Source of the DNA: RBG-16-66-20 sp052386675 | GTDB taxonomy: Bacteria; Pseudomonadota; Gammaproteobacteria; Burkholderiales; SG8-39 | DNA: 64,000 nucleotides | NCBI GenBank assembly: GCA_052386675.1 | Contig: JBQTJX010000004.1 | Span: 73,282-137,281, forward strand | Direction: 5' to 3' | Shown: piece after piece, positions 18,169 to 26,936 of the stretch | How the letters are laid out: each line of letters opens with the position of its first letter | How positions within the stretch are numbered: position 1 is the stretch's first letter | Notes under the pieces: generated by a model | What the model saw: only the letters and a program-made list of their open reading frames with translations | Database searches by the model: none | What the model was told of the DNA's origin: nothing | Translations under genes and position numbers: made by a program

Positions 18169-19095
18169 ATGCTGATTCGTGCAGTTCTCGCGCTCCTGTT
18201 CTTCGCCGGCCTGACCATTGGTGGCGCCATCGCCCAGCCCTTCAACGAGGGCTACCGCAAGTGCGAGAAGTGCCACGAGGCGGAGGTCGACGTCTGGAAG
18301 AAAACCAGGCATTTCAAGGGCTTCCAGGAGATCCACAAGAGCGACAAGGCGAAGAAGATCCTCGCCGCAGCGGGTGGCGCCACCAGCATGCGCGCCAACG
18401 CGAACTGCGTGATGTGCCACTTCACCGAAACCAAGGCCTCGGCCGCGGGCAAGCCCCAGGTGTCCTCCGGGCCGTCCTGCGAAAGCTGCCACGGTCCGTC
18501 CTCGGACTGGCGCGACGTCCACAATTTCTACGGCGACGGCATCGACGACCCGAAAAAGGAACCGGCGGCGAAGCGCGACAAGCGCCATGCCGATGCCCGC
18601 AAGGCCGGGATGATCTGGTCCTTCATGACCTATGACATCGCCGCGAATTGCATGGAGTGCCACGGCCTGGCGAATCCGAAGCTGAAGCCGGACGTGCTGG
18701 CGAAGATGCTCGATGCGGGACACCCCGGCGAGCCCGAATTCGAGCTGGTCGCCCATTCCCAGGGCTCGGTCCGCCATCGCTACTACCCGCCGAACGTCAC
18801 CACCAACGCCGAGATGACCCCGGCAGAGCTGTCCCGCCTTTATGTCATCGGCCAGGCTGCCAAGCTGGTGTCGGCAACCGCCGCCGGTGCCGGCGGCAGC
18901 GCGCCATTCACCGCGATGCAGAAGAAGCGCGCGCAGGACGCGCGCGCGGCGCTGCAGCCGGTGGCCGACGTGCCGGAAGTGAAGGCGGTGCTGGACAAGC
19001 CCAGCGCGGACGCGGGACGCAAGCTCGCCGAAGCGCTCAAGGGCAAGGACCTGTCGGCGAAGGTGAAGCTCCCGGCCAAGAGCAGCTACAAGTAA
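18169..19095 (+). CDS. Tetraheme c-type cytochrome (cytochrome c554-like)
   Basis: A 308-aa periplasmic cytochrome. Residues 1-22 are a signal peptide (cleavage after AIA). Four C-x-x-C-H heme sites lie at 32-36, 80-84, 104-108 and 161-165, all in the first 170 residues; the remainder is helical and Lys/Ala-rich, with H-x-x-x-G-S-V-R-H-R-Y-Y. Heme spacing and the opening Y-x-x-C-x-x-C-H-E-A-E-V-x-x-W-x-x-T-x-H pattern resemble the cytochrome c554/NrfB-like family. It is the first gene of a 20-gene co-directional run. A role as a periplasmic electron shuttle is inferred. Confidence 0.88.
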   Translation: MLIRAVLALLFFAGLTIGGAIAQPFNEGYRKCEKCHEAEVDVWKKTRHFKGFQEIHKSDKAKKILAAAGGATSMRANANCVMCHFTETKASAAGKPQVSSGPSCESCHGPSSDWRDVHNFYGDGIDDPKKEPAAKRDKRHADARKAGMIWSFMTYDIAANCMECHGLANPKLKPDVLAKMLDAGHPGEPEFELVAHSQGSVRHRYYPPNVTTNAEMTPAELSRLYVIGQAAKLVSATAAGAGGSAPFTAMQKKRAQDARAALQPVADVPEVKAVLDKPSADAGRKLAEALKGKDLSAKVKLPAKSSYK

Positions 19096-19119
19096 TCCGG
19101 CGGCCGGGCGGGTCGCGGC

Positions 19120-20841
19120 ATGAGCGAGCTCCAGGTCCTGCAGCGCCCGAAGCGCTGGGATACGCCTTTTGACGGCGCGATGTCCGAGCAGCATGTCGAC
19201 GAACTGCTCGCGCGCCCCGAGTTCGCGACCATCGACGCCAGCAAGTTCCCGGCCTCGGCGCCGTTGCGTGGCATCGTGCGCAACGACTGCCGCATCGTGC
19301 ACTTCCAGCCCGGCGACATCCTGGTGCGCGACGGCGATTACGGCAATTCCGCGTTCCTTGTCCTCTCCGGCACGGTGCGGGTGGTCCTGCCCCCTGGCCT
19401 GCCGCAGCACCTGCTCGGGCGCTCGGTCGAGGCCAAGACTTCCGCGCTGGACTCCCTCCTGCAGTTGTTCCGCCAGTCGAAGACGCCCGAGACCCGTGAC
19501 ACGTCGCGCTACCACGCCGGCGAGTCGCGCGGGGCCAGCGAGCAGCACCATTCGCTGCTCGATCCGGACGGCATCGGCCAGCTGTTCGGTGCCGGCGTCG
19601 ATCCGCGGGCGGACAAGCGCCGCGTACCCCAGCTCGCGGCAACGTGGAAGACCGCGATCCTGCCGCCGGGCACGCTGTTCGGGGAAATCGCCGCGCTTGG
19701 CAGGGTGCAGCGATCGGCCACCGTGTATGCCGAATCGGAATGCACTGCGCTCGAGATGCGCTGGCAGGCGTTGCGCGACATCAAGAACCGCGACGAGACC
19801 TGGCGCACGAAGATCGAACAGAGCTACCGCGACAACCAGCTGCGCATCCACCTGGCCGAGCACCCGCTGCTCGCCGGGCTTGACCCGAAGTCGCTGCAAA
19901 AACTGGCCGCCGCCACGCTGTTCGAAACCTACGGCTCGTTCGAGTGGTACCTGGAATTCAAGCGCGGCAAGGGCAGCGAGCGGCCGGCGCCTCCGATCGA
20001 ACCCGCGGTCGCGCAGCAGGGCGACTACCCGGATGGCCTGCTGCTGGTGACCGGCGGCTTTGGCCGCGTCTCCATGCAGCTCGGCCAGGGCTCGCGCACC
20101 CTGACCTACCTGCGTAACGGCGATCACTACGGCCTGGACGAGCTGTACGAGGCCTGGAAGAGCGGCCACGACTGCCCCTACGAGACCAGCCTGACGGCGC
20201 TGGGCTACCTGCACGTGCTCCGGATTCCCTACTCCGCTCTTGCGGAACTGGTGTTCCCGAAGCTGCGCCCGCCCGCGGCGCGCCTGATTGACGCCTCGTC
20301 GCGGCCGATCGCGCAGGACGCCTTCCTCGAGTGGGCGGTCGAGGAGCGCTACATCAACGGCACGCGCACCATGGTCATCGACCTCGAGGCCTGCGTGCGC
20401 TGCGACGACTGCGTGCGCGCCTGCGCGGACACGCACGGCGGCAATCCGCGCTTCGTGCGCGCCGGCAACACCTTCGGCAAGTGGCTGGTGGCGAACGCGT
20501 GCATGCACTGCGTCGACCCGGTGTGCATGATCGGCTGCCCGACAGGCGCGATCCACCGCACCGTGCAGGGCGGCGCGGTGGTGATCAATGACCTCACCTG
20601 CATCGGCTGCGGCACCTGCGCCAACTCCTGCCCGTACGACAACATCCGCCTGGTGCCGATCCGCGAGCTGGACGGCCGCGCGCTGCTCGACCCGGCATCC
20701 CAGGAGCCGATCCTCAAGGCCACCAAGTGCGACCTGTGCTTCTCCCTGCCCACCGGCCCTTCATGCGAGCGTGCCTGCCCGCACGGGGCGCTGCGCCGCG
20801 CCGACCTTCAGTCGCTGGTGGCGCAGGCGGCGGAGCTCTAG
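19120..20841 (+). CDS. Cyclic-nucleotide-binding domains fused to a four-cluster ferredoxin
   Basis: A 573-aa fusion protein. Residues ~55-215 form a CRP-like cyclic-nucleotide-binding domain split by an ~80-residue insertion: FQPGDILVRDGDYGNSAFLVLSG then LPPGTLFGEIAALGRVQRSATV. Residues ~243-385 form a second, more divergent one (DHYGLDELYEA). No helix-turn-helix is seen. Residues 420-565 carry 16 cysteines in PsrB/DmsB-like order: 425/428/431/435, 461/464/469/473, 494/497/500/504 and 537/540/549/553, for four 4Fe-4S clusters. No signal or membrane helix. It may couple nucleotide or redox sensing to electron transfer in the cytoplasm, beside the membrane protein that follows by 7 nt. Function is inference. 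Confidence 0.87.
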   Translation: MSELQVLQRPKRWDTPFDGAMSEQHVDELLARPEFATIDASKFPASAPLRGIVRNDCRIVHFQPGDILVRDGDYGNSAFLVLSGTVRVVLPPGLPQHLLGRSVEAKTSALDSLLQLFRQSKTPETRDTSRYHAGESRGASEQHHSLLDPDGIGQLFGAGVDPRADKRRVPQLAATWKTAILPPGTLFGEIAALGRVQRSATVYAESECTALEMRWQALRDIKNRDETWRTKIEQSYRDNQLRIHLAEHPLLAGLDPKSLQKLAAATLFETYGSFEWYLEFKRGKGSERPAPPIEPAVAQQGDYPDGLLLVTGGFGRVSMQLGQGSRTLTYLRNGDHYGLDELYEAWKSGHDCPYETSLTALGYLHVLRIPYSALAELVFPKLRPPAARLIDASSRPIAQDAFLEWAVEERYINGTRTMVIDLEACVRCDDCVRACADTHGGNPRFVRAGNTFGKWLVANACMHCVDPVCMIGCPTGAIHRTVQGGAVVINDLTCIGCGTCANSCPYDNIRLVPIRELDGRALLDPASQEPILKATKCDLCFSLPTGPSCERACPHGALRRADLQSLVAQAAEL

Positions 20842-20848
20842 GCCCGGC

Positions 20849-21721
20849 ATGCGCGAGACGCTTCGGCTGGCGTCGGAACTGTGGCGCGACGCCCTTGCCT
20901 ACGCGCCGGCGCGCCCGGCCCGCGGCCTGTTGACGGCGTGGTTCGCGGCGATCGCGGCCTGGATCCTGGTCAGCCTCCTTGCCTGGCACACCGAGCGCAG
21001 CCTGGGCAACGCCTCGCTGGTGACCGGCTATGCACTGATGGCGGCGATGCTGTTCCTGGGCAGCTTCGGCCTGCGCAAGCGCGTCCTGGTGCTGCCGCTG
21101 GGCACGGCGCGCGCCTGGATGCGGGCGCACCTGGTCGTCAGTGCGATTTGCGTGCCGCTGTACTTCCAGCACGCCGGCAGCCTCTGGCCGGGCGGCGTCT
21201 ACGAGCAGGCGCTCGCCCTGGCGTTCTACGGCGTGGCGCTCACCGGGCTCGCGGGCTACGTCCTCGAGCGCCTGCTGCCCAAGCGTCTCACCGACCTCGA
21301 CAGCGAGATCGTCTACGAGCGCATTCCGCACGAGATCGCCGAGCTGCGCGAGCGCGCCGAGGCGGTGGTGGTACAGGCGATGCAGCAACTGGGTTCGGAC
21401 ACGCTGGGCCGCTACTACCACGAGTCGCTGGACTGGTATTTCTGGAAGCCGCGTTTCCTGGTCAGCCACCTGCTGGGCGGCCGGCGCGCAGCGCGCTGGA
21501 TCGGTGGCCACATCTCCGCACTCGCCCGCTACCTCAGCGAGCCGGAGCGCGCCTACCTCGACCAGATCGAGGCGCTGGCAACACGCAAAAGCCACCTGGA
21601 CGCCCACTTGGTCATGCAGGGCGCGCTGAAGTACTGGCTGTTCCTGCACGTCCCGCTGGCCGCTGTCCTGATCCTGCTGGTGCTCTGGCACCTGCTCCTG
21701 GTGAACATCTACGCACTGTGA
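20849..21721 (+). CDS. Polytopic membrane protein, possible cytochrome b-like electron carrier
   Basis: A 290-aa protein with about five membrane segments: four in residues 28-145 (AWILVSLLAWHTE, ALMAAMLFLGSFGL, LVVSAICVPLYFQHAG, ALAFYGVALTGLAGYVL) and one at the C-terminus (FLHVPLAAVLILLVLWHLLLVNIYAL). A soluble ~115-residue loop lies between. Histidines inside or at helix edges (LLAWH, YFQH, FLH, LWH) could bind heme b, but no family motif is recognised. It lies between the Fe-S fusion gene and the decaheme cytochrome gene, so a quinone- or heme-linked membrane relay is plausible. ATG 20849 was chosen because it follows the previous stop by 7 nt. Confidence 0.68.
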   Translation: MRETLRLASELWRDALAYAPARPARGLLTAWFAAIAAWILVSLLAWHTERSLGNASLVTGYALMAAMLFLGSFGLRKRVLVLPLGTARAWMRAHLVVSAICVPLYFQHAGSLWPGGVYEQALALAFYGVALTGLAGYVLERLLPKRLTDLDSEIVYERIPHEIAELRERAEAVVVQAMQQLGSDTLGRYYHESLDWYFWKPRFLVSHLLGGRRAARWIGGHISALARYLSEPERAYLDQIEALATRKSHLDAHLVMQGALKYWLFLHVPLAAVLILLVLWHLLLVNIYAL

Positions 21722-21745
21722 CGCCATGCCGAACCTGAGAGACGC

Positions 21746-23575
21746 ATGAAGGGACCGCGCAGCTTCCGCCACGAGACCATTGCGTACGAGCGGCCGATGC
21801 TGCCGTACCGCTGCGGCCGCGGCGCGATGTGGCGCAAGCCGTGCTGGCAGGGTCCCGACGCCGGCGGCGGCTGCCAGGGGCGCTTCGAGTGCGCGCCGGT
21901 GCGCATCGGGGACCGCTGGGAATGCCGCCGGCCCAAGCTTGCCGGCGGCAAGTGCGACCGCGGGCCGCTGCCCGACGGCAGCTGCGCGCACAGCCATCCG
22001 CCATGCGTGCCGCGCCGCAGCCTGCGCTCGCTGCGCGGCCACTTTTCCGCGCTGCTGGCGATCGCGCTGGGCATTGTCCTGCTTGTCGGCCTGGATCCCA
22101 CCGCGCCCTCGATGGTCAACCCCCGCGCGATCGACGCCGGCGAGCTCACCAGCGTGCACGGCGGATTCACGCGCGAGCGCGGCTGCGCGGCCTGCCACGC
22201 GAGCCACGAGAAGGACGCGCTCGGCTGGGTCGCGGCCGCGTTCCGCGGCAACGATCCCAGCGCCCGTTGCCTGGACTGCCACGATTTCCCGGGCAGCGCG
22301 ATGCGCGCGCACAATGCCGCTCCGGACAAGGGCGCGGCGTTCGGCGAAGTGCCCTGCGCGCGCTGCCACACCGAGCACAAGGGCGCGGCGGCGAAGATCG
22401 CCCAGGTTCCCGACTTCGTCTGCGCCAACTGCCACCAGAAGCGGTTCGACAGCTTCTCCTCCGGGCACACGCCCTTCCCGGCCAACTATCCGTTCGACCG
22501 TCCCGGGGCGATCCACTTCGACCACAGCCGCCACATCGGCAAGTACTTCGGCGACCCGAAGGTCGCGCGCACCTCCAAGGCCGCGGCGGCGTTCGCCGCG
22601 GATGCGCAGAAGAAATGCACTGCCTGCCACAGCGTCGAAGGCGCGACGCGCGAGGTGAAGCCCAAGCCCTATTCCGAGATCTGCGCCACCTGCCATGAGG
22701 GCCAGGTCGGCAAGGCCGAGTTCGTGGTGCTTGAACAGGAGCGCCTGACACCGGCTGCGTCCTTCCTGCTGGGCATGGAACTGGAGGGCGACGAGGAGGC
22801 CGCCACGCGCCGCCTGGGCAAGCTCTGGGAGGCGATGGCGCGCGGCGGCACGGAGGCGCTGGTGGAACTGGCCGCCGGCGGCGGCGATGCAACCCGGCGC
22901 AAGTCCTCCGAAGCGCTGTTCGCCGGCCTGGCCGGCCAGACCGCGCGCGAGACCGGGGCGGCCTGGGCCGCGCGCCGCGACCTGCCGGATCGTGGCGCAA
23001 AGGACGGGGTCGCTGGCTGGATCGCAGGCAACACCTCGGACGACAAACCGGCGCTTCATTACCGCGCCGCCCACGGCGACCCGGTGCTGAAGGCCTGGAT
23101 CGAGGCCCTGCGGACAGCCGCGGCGGAGGGCAAGGACAAGGACCGGCAGCAGATCGCCGCAGCCGCGCTCGACCAGGTACTCGATCCGGATGGCCCGGGC
23201 GCCTGCGGCAAGTGCCACGGCGCCTCGGTGAGGCTGGCCAAGCCCGGGGGACTGGAGGCGGCCTGGAAACGCGCCGGCAAGGCGGCCTCGCCCCATGACC
23301 GCTACTCCCACGCCCCGCACCTTGCGCTTGTGGACCCGGATGCCGGCTGCCGTGCGTGCCACGAGCTGAACCCGAGCTCGGGCTACGCGAAATACTTCGC
23401 ATCCAAGGCGCCCAAACCCGAGGCCTACCAGAGCAACTTCCTTGGGATTCGCGCCGAAGCTTGCGTAGAATGCCATCGTGAAGGACAGGTGAATGCTGGC
23501 TGCCAGGTCTGCCATGCCTATCACCTGCCGCATCGCTTCAATCTCGGTTTCCGAACAAGGGGAGCAAGCAAATGA
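21746..23575 (+). CDS. Membrane-anchored decaheme cytochrome c with Cys-rich N-terminal domain
   Basis: A 609-aa protein with three parts. Residues 1-90 are presumably cytoplasmic and hold eight cysteines (23, 33, 43, 49, 60, 70, 80, 87) that are not heme sites and could bind Zn or Fe-S. Residues ~100-116 form one membrane helix. The periplasmic part has ten C-x-x-C-H sites at 147, 175, 204, 226, 291, 313, 487, 535, 573 and 586, with an Ala-rich stretch of ~165 residues between the sixth and seventh. HFDHSRH near 257 may give a distal heme ligand. It overlaps the pentaheme gene by 4 nt. It would bridge cytoplasm or membrane and periplasmic carriers. Confidence 0.88.
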   Translation: MKGPRSFRHETIAYERPMLPYRCGRGAMWRKPCWQGPDAGGGCQGRFECAPVRIGDRWECRRPKLAGGKCDRGPLPDGSCAHSHPPCVPRRSLRSLRGHFSALLAIALGIVLLVGLDPTAPSMVNPRAIDAGELTSVHGGFTRERGCAACHASHEKDALGWVAAAFRGNDPSARCLDCHDFPGSAMRAHNAAPDKGAAFGEVPCARCHTEHKGAAAKIAQVPDFVCANCHQKRFDSFSSGHTPFPANYPFDRPGAIHFDHSRHIGKYFGDPKVARTSKAAAAFAADAQKKCTACHSVEGATREVKPKPYSEICATCHEGQVGKAEFVVLEQERLTPAASFLLGMELEGDEEAATRRLGKLWEAMARGGTEALVELAAGGGDATRRKSSEALFAGLAGQTARETGAAWAARRDLPDRGAKDGVAGWIAGNTSDDKPALHYRAAHGDPVLKAWIEALRTAAAEGKDKDRQQIAAAALDQVLDPDGPGACGKCHGASVRLAKPGGLEAAWKRAGKAASPHDRYSHAPHLALVDPDAGCRACHELNPSSGYAKYFASKAPKPEAYQSNFLGIRAEACVECHREGQVNAGCQVCHAYHLPHRFNLGFRTRGASK

Positions 23576-25407
23576 CCGAGGAGTTCAGCCAGCAGCGGGA
23601 CATGGTCCGCAACCCGTCGCGCAGGCGCCGCTGGACGGCCCTCGCGGCGATCCTGGTGGCCTGCGTGCTGTCGGCGCCGGGCGAGTCCGGCGCGCAGCGC
23701 AAGCCCCGCGGCGCGGCACCGGCGGAGGCCCCTGCCGCAGCCCCGGCCGGCGAAGCGCACGCCCGGGTCCTGAATGAAGAGCAGTACCCCAGCGCCGCGC
23801 GCTGCGGCGAGTGCCACAAGCAGATCTACGACGAATGGCGGGTCTCCAACCACGCCTACGCCGGAATGTCGCCGATGTTCCACAAGTTCGAGCAGAAGAT
23901 CACCGAGCTCGCGCCCTCGATCGGCACGTTCTGCGTGCGCTGCCACATGGGCGTGGGCACCACGCAGGGCGAATCGCGCGACCTGCCGCTGTGGAAGCGC
24001 AGCCAGGTGTCGCGCGAAGGCGTGACCTGCATCAGCTGCCATCGCGTCCAGGACGAGTACGCCAAGGCGAACGGCGAGCGCCGCATCGTCCCGGGCTCCA
24101 TCTTCGCGCCGGTCTACGGGCCGGGCGGCGGCGAGGGTGTCGCCGAGGCGGTGAAAAATCCGGGCCGCTTCAATATCGCCACCAACGACAAGGCGCGGGG
24201 CACGAAGATCCACACCGCCGGGGTCAAGTTCGAGCAGATCGACAAGGCCGAGTTCTGCGTCTCCTGCCACCAGGTCGCGGTGAACCTGGGCATCAAGCTG
24301 GAGGTGGTCTGGGACCAGTACCGTTCGTCTCCCGCGCGCAAGCAGGGCATCACCTGCCAGGACTGCCACATGGGCAAGGTTCCCGGCAAGGCGGAGGGCT
24401 ACGCCACCGGTCCCGCAGCCGACGGCATGCGCAACGGCCGCACGCTCAATCCGACGCGCAAGCGCAGCAACCATTCGTTCTACGGGCCCGGCTACCCGAT
24501 CACCCACCCCGGCATCTTCCCGCACCACAATACCGAGGGCACCGAGGAGTGGACGATCGAGCGCTGGCTCAAGTTCGACTACCGCGCGAAGTGGGGCAGC
24601 GACGACTTTGAGCAGGAAGTCGAGTCCGGCAAGCGCAAGCTGCGCTTCCCCGAGGAATGGGCCGACGCCGAGGACCGCAAGAAAGCCTGGTCGGTGGTGG
24701 AGGAGAACCTGCGCCTGCTGGAGGTCAAGCGCGAACAGCGCAAGCAGGTGATGGAGAATGGCTCGCGCATCGACGGCCCGTTCTTCACCGAGGCGCGCGC
24801 CGGCCGGCCGCTCAGCTTTGCCTACCGGGTGACCAACACCGATCCCGGCCACAACCTGCCCTCGGGGTCCCTGGGCGCGCAGCCCGAGATCTGGCTCAAC
24901 GTGGCGCTGATCGGCCCCGACGGCAAGCGGCTCTGGGAGAGCGGCCACCTCGACAGCATCGGTGACATGGCCGACCTGCATTCGACCGACGTGCGCGCCG
25001 GCAAGCTACCGCTCGACCGGCAGCTGTTCAACCTGCAGACCAAGTTCCTCACCACCAACGTGAAGGGCACCGACCGCGAGATGTACCTGCCGGTCAACTT
25101 CGACATCGACCAGTTGCCGTTCCTGCGGCCACCCGGCCAGCCGGTGTCGGTCATGAACCACCCGCCCTTCGTGCGCATGGAATCGCGCTCGCTGCCGCCG
25201 CTGGGCAGCCGCATGGCGAATTACACCGTGCCGGCCGAACTGGTCGCGAAGCCCGGCAAGTACCGCCTCGCGGTGCGCCTGCGCAGCCGCGCCGAGCCGA
25301 TCTACTTCATGCGCTTCGTCGGCGCCACCAGCGACATGGAGCGCGCGATGAACGAATGGATGCTCGACATCCATCCGTACACGGTCGAATTCCAGGTGAA
25401 GGAGTGA
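23572..25407 (+). CDS. Pentaheme c-type cytochrome (c554/HAO-like)
   Basis: A 611-aa protein with a basic N-terminus and a signal/anchor helix (~21-36), then an Ala/Pro-rich linker. Five C-x-x-C-H sites lie at 78-82, 121-125, 153-157, 229-233 and 262-266. The opening PSAARCGECHKQIYDEWRVS resembles the first heme of cytochrome c554-type proteins. Residues ~300-611 have no heme motif and look beta-rich (FAYRVTNTDPGHNLPSGSLGAQPEIWLNV), possibly a binding or docking domain. It overlaps the decaheme gene by 4 nt and precedes the putative outer-membrane barrel by 5 nt. An enzyme role on a nitrogen or sulfur compound is possible but not shown. Confidence 0.85.
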   Translation: MTEEFSQQRDMVRNPSRRRRWTALAAILVACVLSAPGESGAQRKPRGAAPAEAPAAAPAGEAHARVLNEEQYPSAARCGECHKQIYDEWRVSNHAYAGMSPMFHKFEQKITELAPSIGTFCVRCHMGVGTTQGESRDLPLWKRSQVSREGVTCISCHRVQDEYAKANGERRIVPGSIFAPVYGPGGGEGVAEAVKNPGRFNIATNDKARGTKIHTAGVKFEQIDKAEFCVSCHQVAVNLGIKLEVVWDQYRSSPARKQGITCQDCHMGKVPGKAEGYATGPAADGMRNGRTLNPTRKRSNHSFYGPGYPITHPGIFPHHNTEGTEEWTIERWLKFDYRAKWGSDDFEQEVESGKRKLRFPEEWADAEDRKKAWSVVEENLRLLEVKREQRKQVMENGSRIDGPFFTEARAGRPLSFAYRVTNTDPGHNLPSGSLGAQPEIWLNVALIGPDGKRLWESGHLDSIGDMADLHSTDVRAGKLPLDRQLFNLQTKFLTTNVKGTDREMYLPVNFDIDQLPFLRPPGQPVSVMNHPPFVRMESRSLPPLGSRMANYTVPAELVAKPGKYRLAVRLRSRAEPIYFMRFVGATSDMERAMNEWMLDIHPYTVEFQVKE

Positions 25408-25412
25408 CGCCG

Positions 25413-26927
25413 ATGTCTGCGACCGGAGTTCACAGGAAGGCGCGCCTCCTTGCGACGCTCGCCCTTGCGCTGGCGGCCATCCCGGCGCCGGCGCTCGCCG
25501 ACGACAAGGGCGGCCCCCGGCAGATGGCCCCGGACGCAGTCGTGGTGCCGCACAAGGCGGAGACCTTCGGCCCCGACCCGTCCTACGAGCAAAAGCCCTA
25601 CAGCGTCGAGGACCAGTTGCGCATCTATGGCGGCAAGTCCGCGGTGCGCAACCCTCGCCCGCTGATCGAGTTGGGCCGGCCGATCTACGACAGCGGTCCG
25701 CTGAGCGCGCCGGGCACCGGCCTGGGCCGCAAGAACCCCACCGACCACGCGTTCTCGATTTACGGCGACTGGCGCACCGCCATCGCCCGCAACAACAATG
25801 GTGCCGTCCGCCAGAGCGTGCTCGCCACCCGGCTCAACCTGGACGTGGACTGGAAGATCACGGGCACCGAGCGCGTGCATGCCTTCTTCCGCCCGCTGGA
25901 CCACGACGGCAGGTTCACCGGCTGCGTGCGCGAGAACGGCGGCGGCCACTGCGAGAACCGGCTCGACGTGAAGGCCGAGGCGCTGTTCTTCGAGGGCGAC
26001 CTGGGCGCGCTGATGTCCGGCTGGACCGACCGCTACCAGTCCTTCGACCTGCCCTTCACGTTCGGCAAGATCCCGCTGCTGTTCCAGAACGGCGTCTGGC
26101 TGGAGGACGCCTTCGGCGGCTTTGCGTTCACCATCCCGGCGCGCAACAGCCCGTTGCTCGACATCTCGAACATGGACGTCACGTTCTTCGCCGGCGTCGA
26201 CAACGTCGACACCCCCGGCATCGTCGACCGTGCCGGGCTCGCGACCAAGGCAAACCGCCTGTTCGGCGCCACCGCGTTCATCGAAGCCAACGAGGGCTAC
26301 TGGGAACTCGGCCTGGCGCGCGTCAAGCCCAAGGACGACTTCGCCAACCAGGGCTACAACAACGCGGCGATCGCGTTCACCCGGCGCTACGGCGGCTGGC
26401 TGTCGAATTCCGTGCGCCTGATCCACAACTTCGGCCAGCGCCCCGTTGCCGGCGTGCGCCGCAACGCGAACGGCTCGCTGCTGCTCATCGAGAATTCGCT
26501 GGTGACCCACAAGCCGCTGACGCTGGTGCCCTACCTGAACCTGTTCTACGGCAACGACCGCCCGCAGTCCGTGGCGCGCGCCGTGGACGCCGGCGGCATC
26601 CTGAAGAACACCGGCATCAACTTCGAGACCGACGGCCTGACCGGATTCCCCAAGCTGAACGACACCGCCAACAACACCTACGGCGGCGCGCTCGGCATCC
26701 AGTACCTGTTCGACCTTAGCCAGCAGGTCGTGGCCGAGATCGCGATGGTGCGTCCGCACGGGGACGCCGCCAACCGCGGCGTCCCGGGCCGCGAACTCGC
26801 GCTCGGACTGCGCTACCAGCTCAACCTTGACCGGGCGTGGATCTTCCGCGCCGACGCCATCATCGCTGACCGCGACGGCGCGCGCGACCTGAGCGGCGTG
26901 AGGTTCGAACTGCGGCGCAAGTTCTAG
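25413..26927 (+). CDS. Putative outer-membrane beta-barrel protein
   Basis: A 504-aa protein with a signal peptide (residues 1-29, cleavage after ALA) followed by alternating amphipathic strands typical of a barrel (FSIYGDWRTAIA, VHAFFRPLDHDG, AEALFFEGDLGALMSGW). It ends in a strand with terminal phenylalanine (VRFELRRKF), the usual outer-membrane sorting signal. There are only two cysteines and no heme motif. ATG 25413 gives the signal peptide; the frame upstream is inside the cytochrome gene. Placement among multiheme cytochromes suggests a porin sheath for electrons or a substrate channel; the partner is not identifiable from sequence alone. Confidence 0.78.
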   Translation: MSATGVHRKARLLATLALALAAIPAPALADDKGGPRQMAPDAVVVPHKAETFGPDPSYEQKPYSVEDQLRIYGGKSAVRNPRPLIELGRPIYDSGPLSAPGTGLGRKNPTDHAFSIYGDWRTAIARNNNGAVRQSVLATRLNLDVDWKITGTERVHAFFRPLDHDGRFTGCVRENGGGHCENRLDVKAEALFFEGDLGALMSGWTDRYQSFDLPFTFGKIPLLFQNGVWLEDAFGGFAFTIPARNSPLLDISNMDVTFFAGVDNVDTPGIVDRAGLATKANRLFGATAFIEANEGYWELGLARVKPKDDFANQGYNNAAIAFTRRYGGWLSNSVRLIHNFGQRPVAGVRRNANGSLLLIENSLVTHKPLTLVPYLNLFYGNDRPQSVARAVDAGGILKNTGINFETDGLTGFPKLNDTANNTYGGALGIQYLFDLSQQVVAEIAMVRPHGDAANRGVPGRELALGLRYQLNLDRAWIFRADAIIADRDGARDLSGVRFELRRKF

Positions 26928-26936
26928 CCCGGCGCG

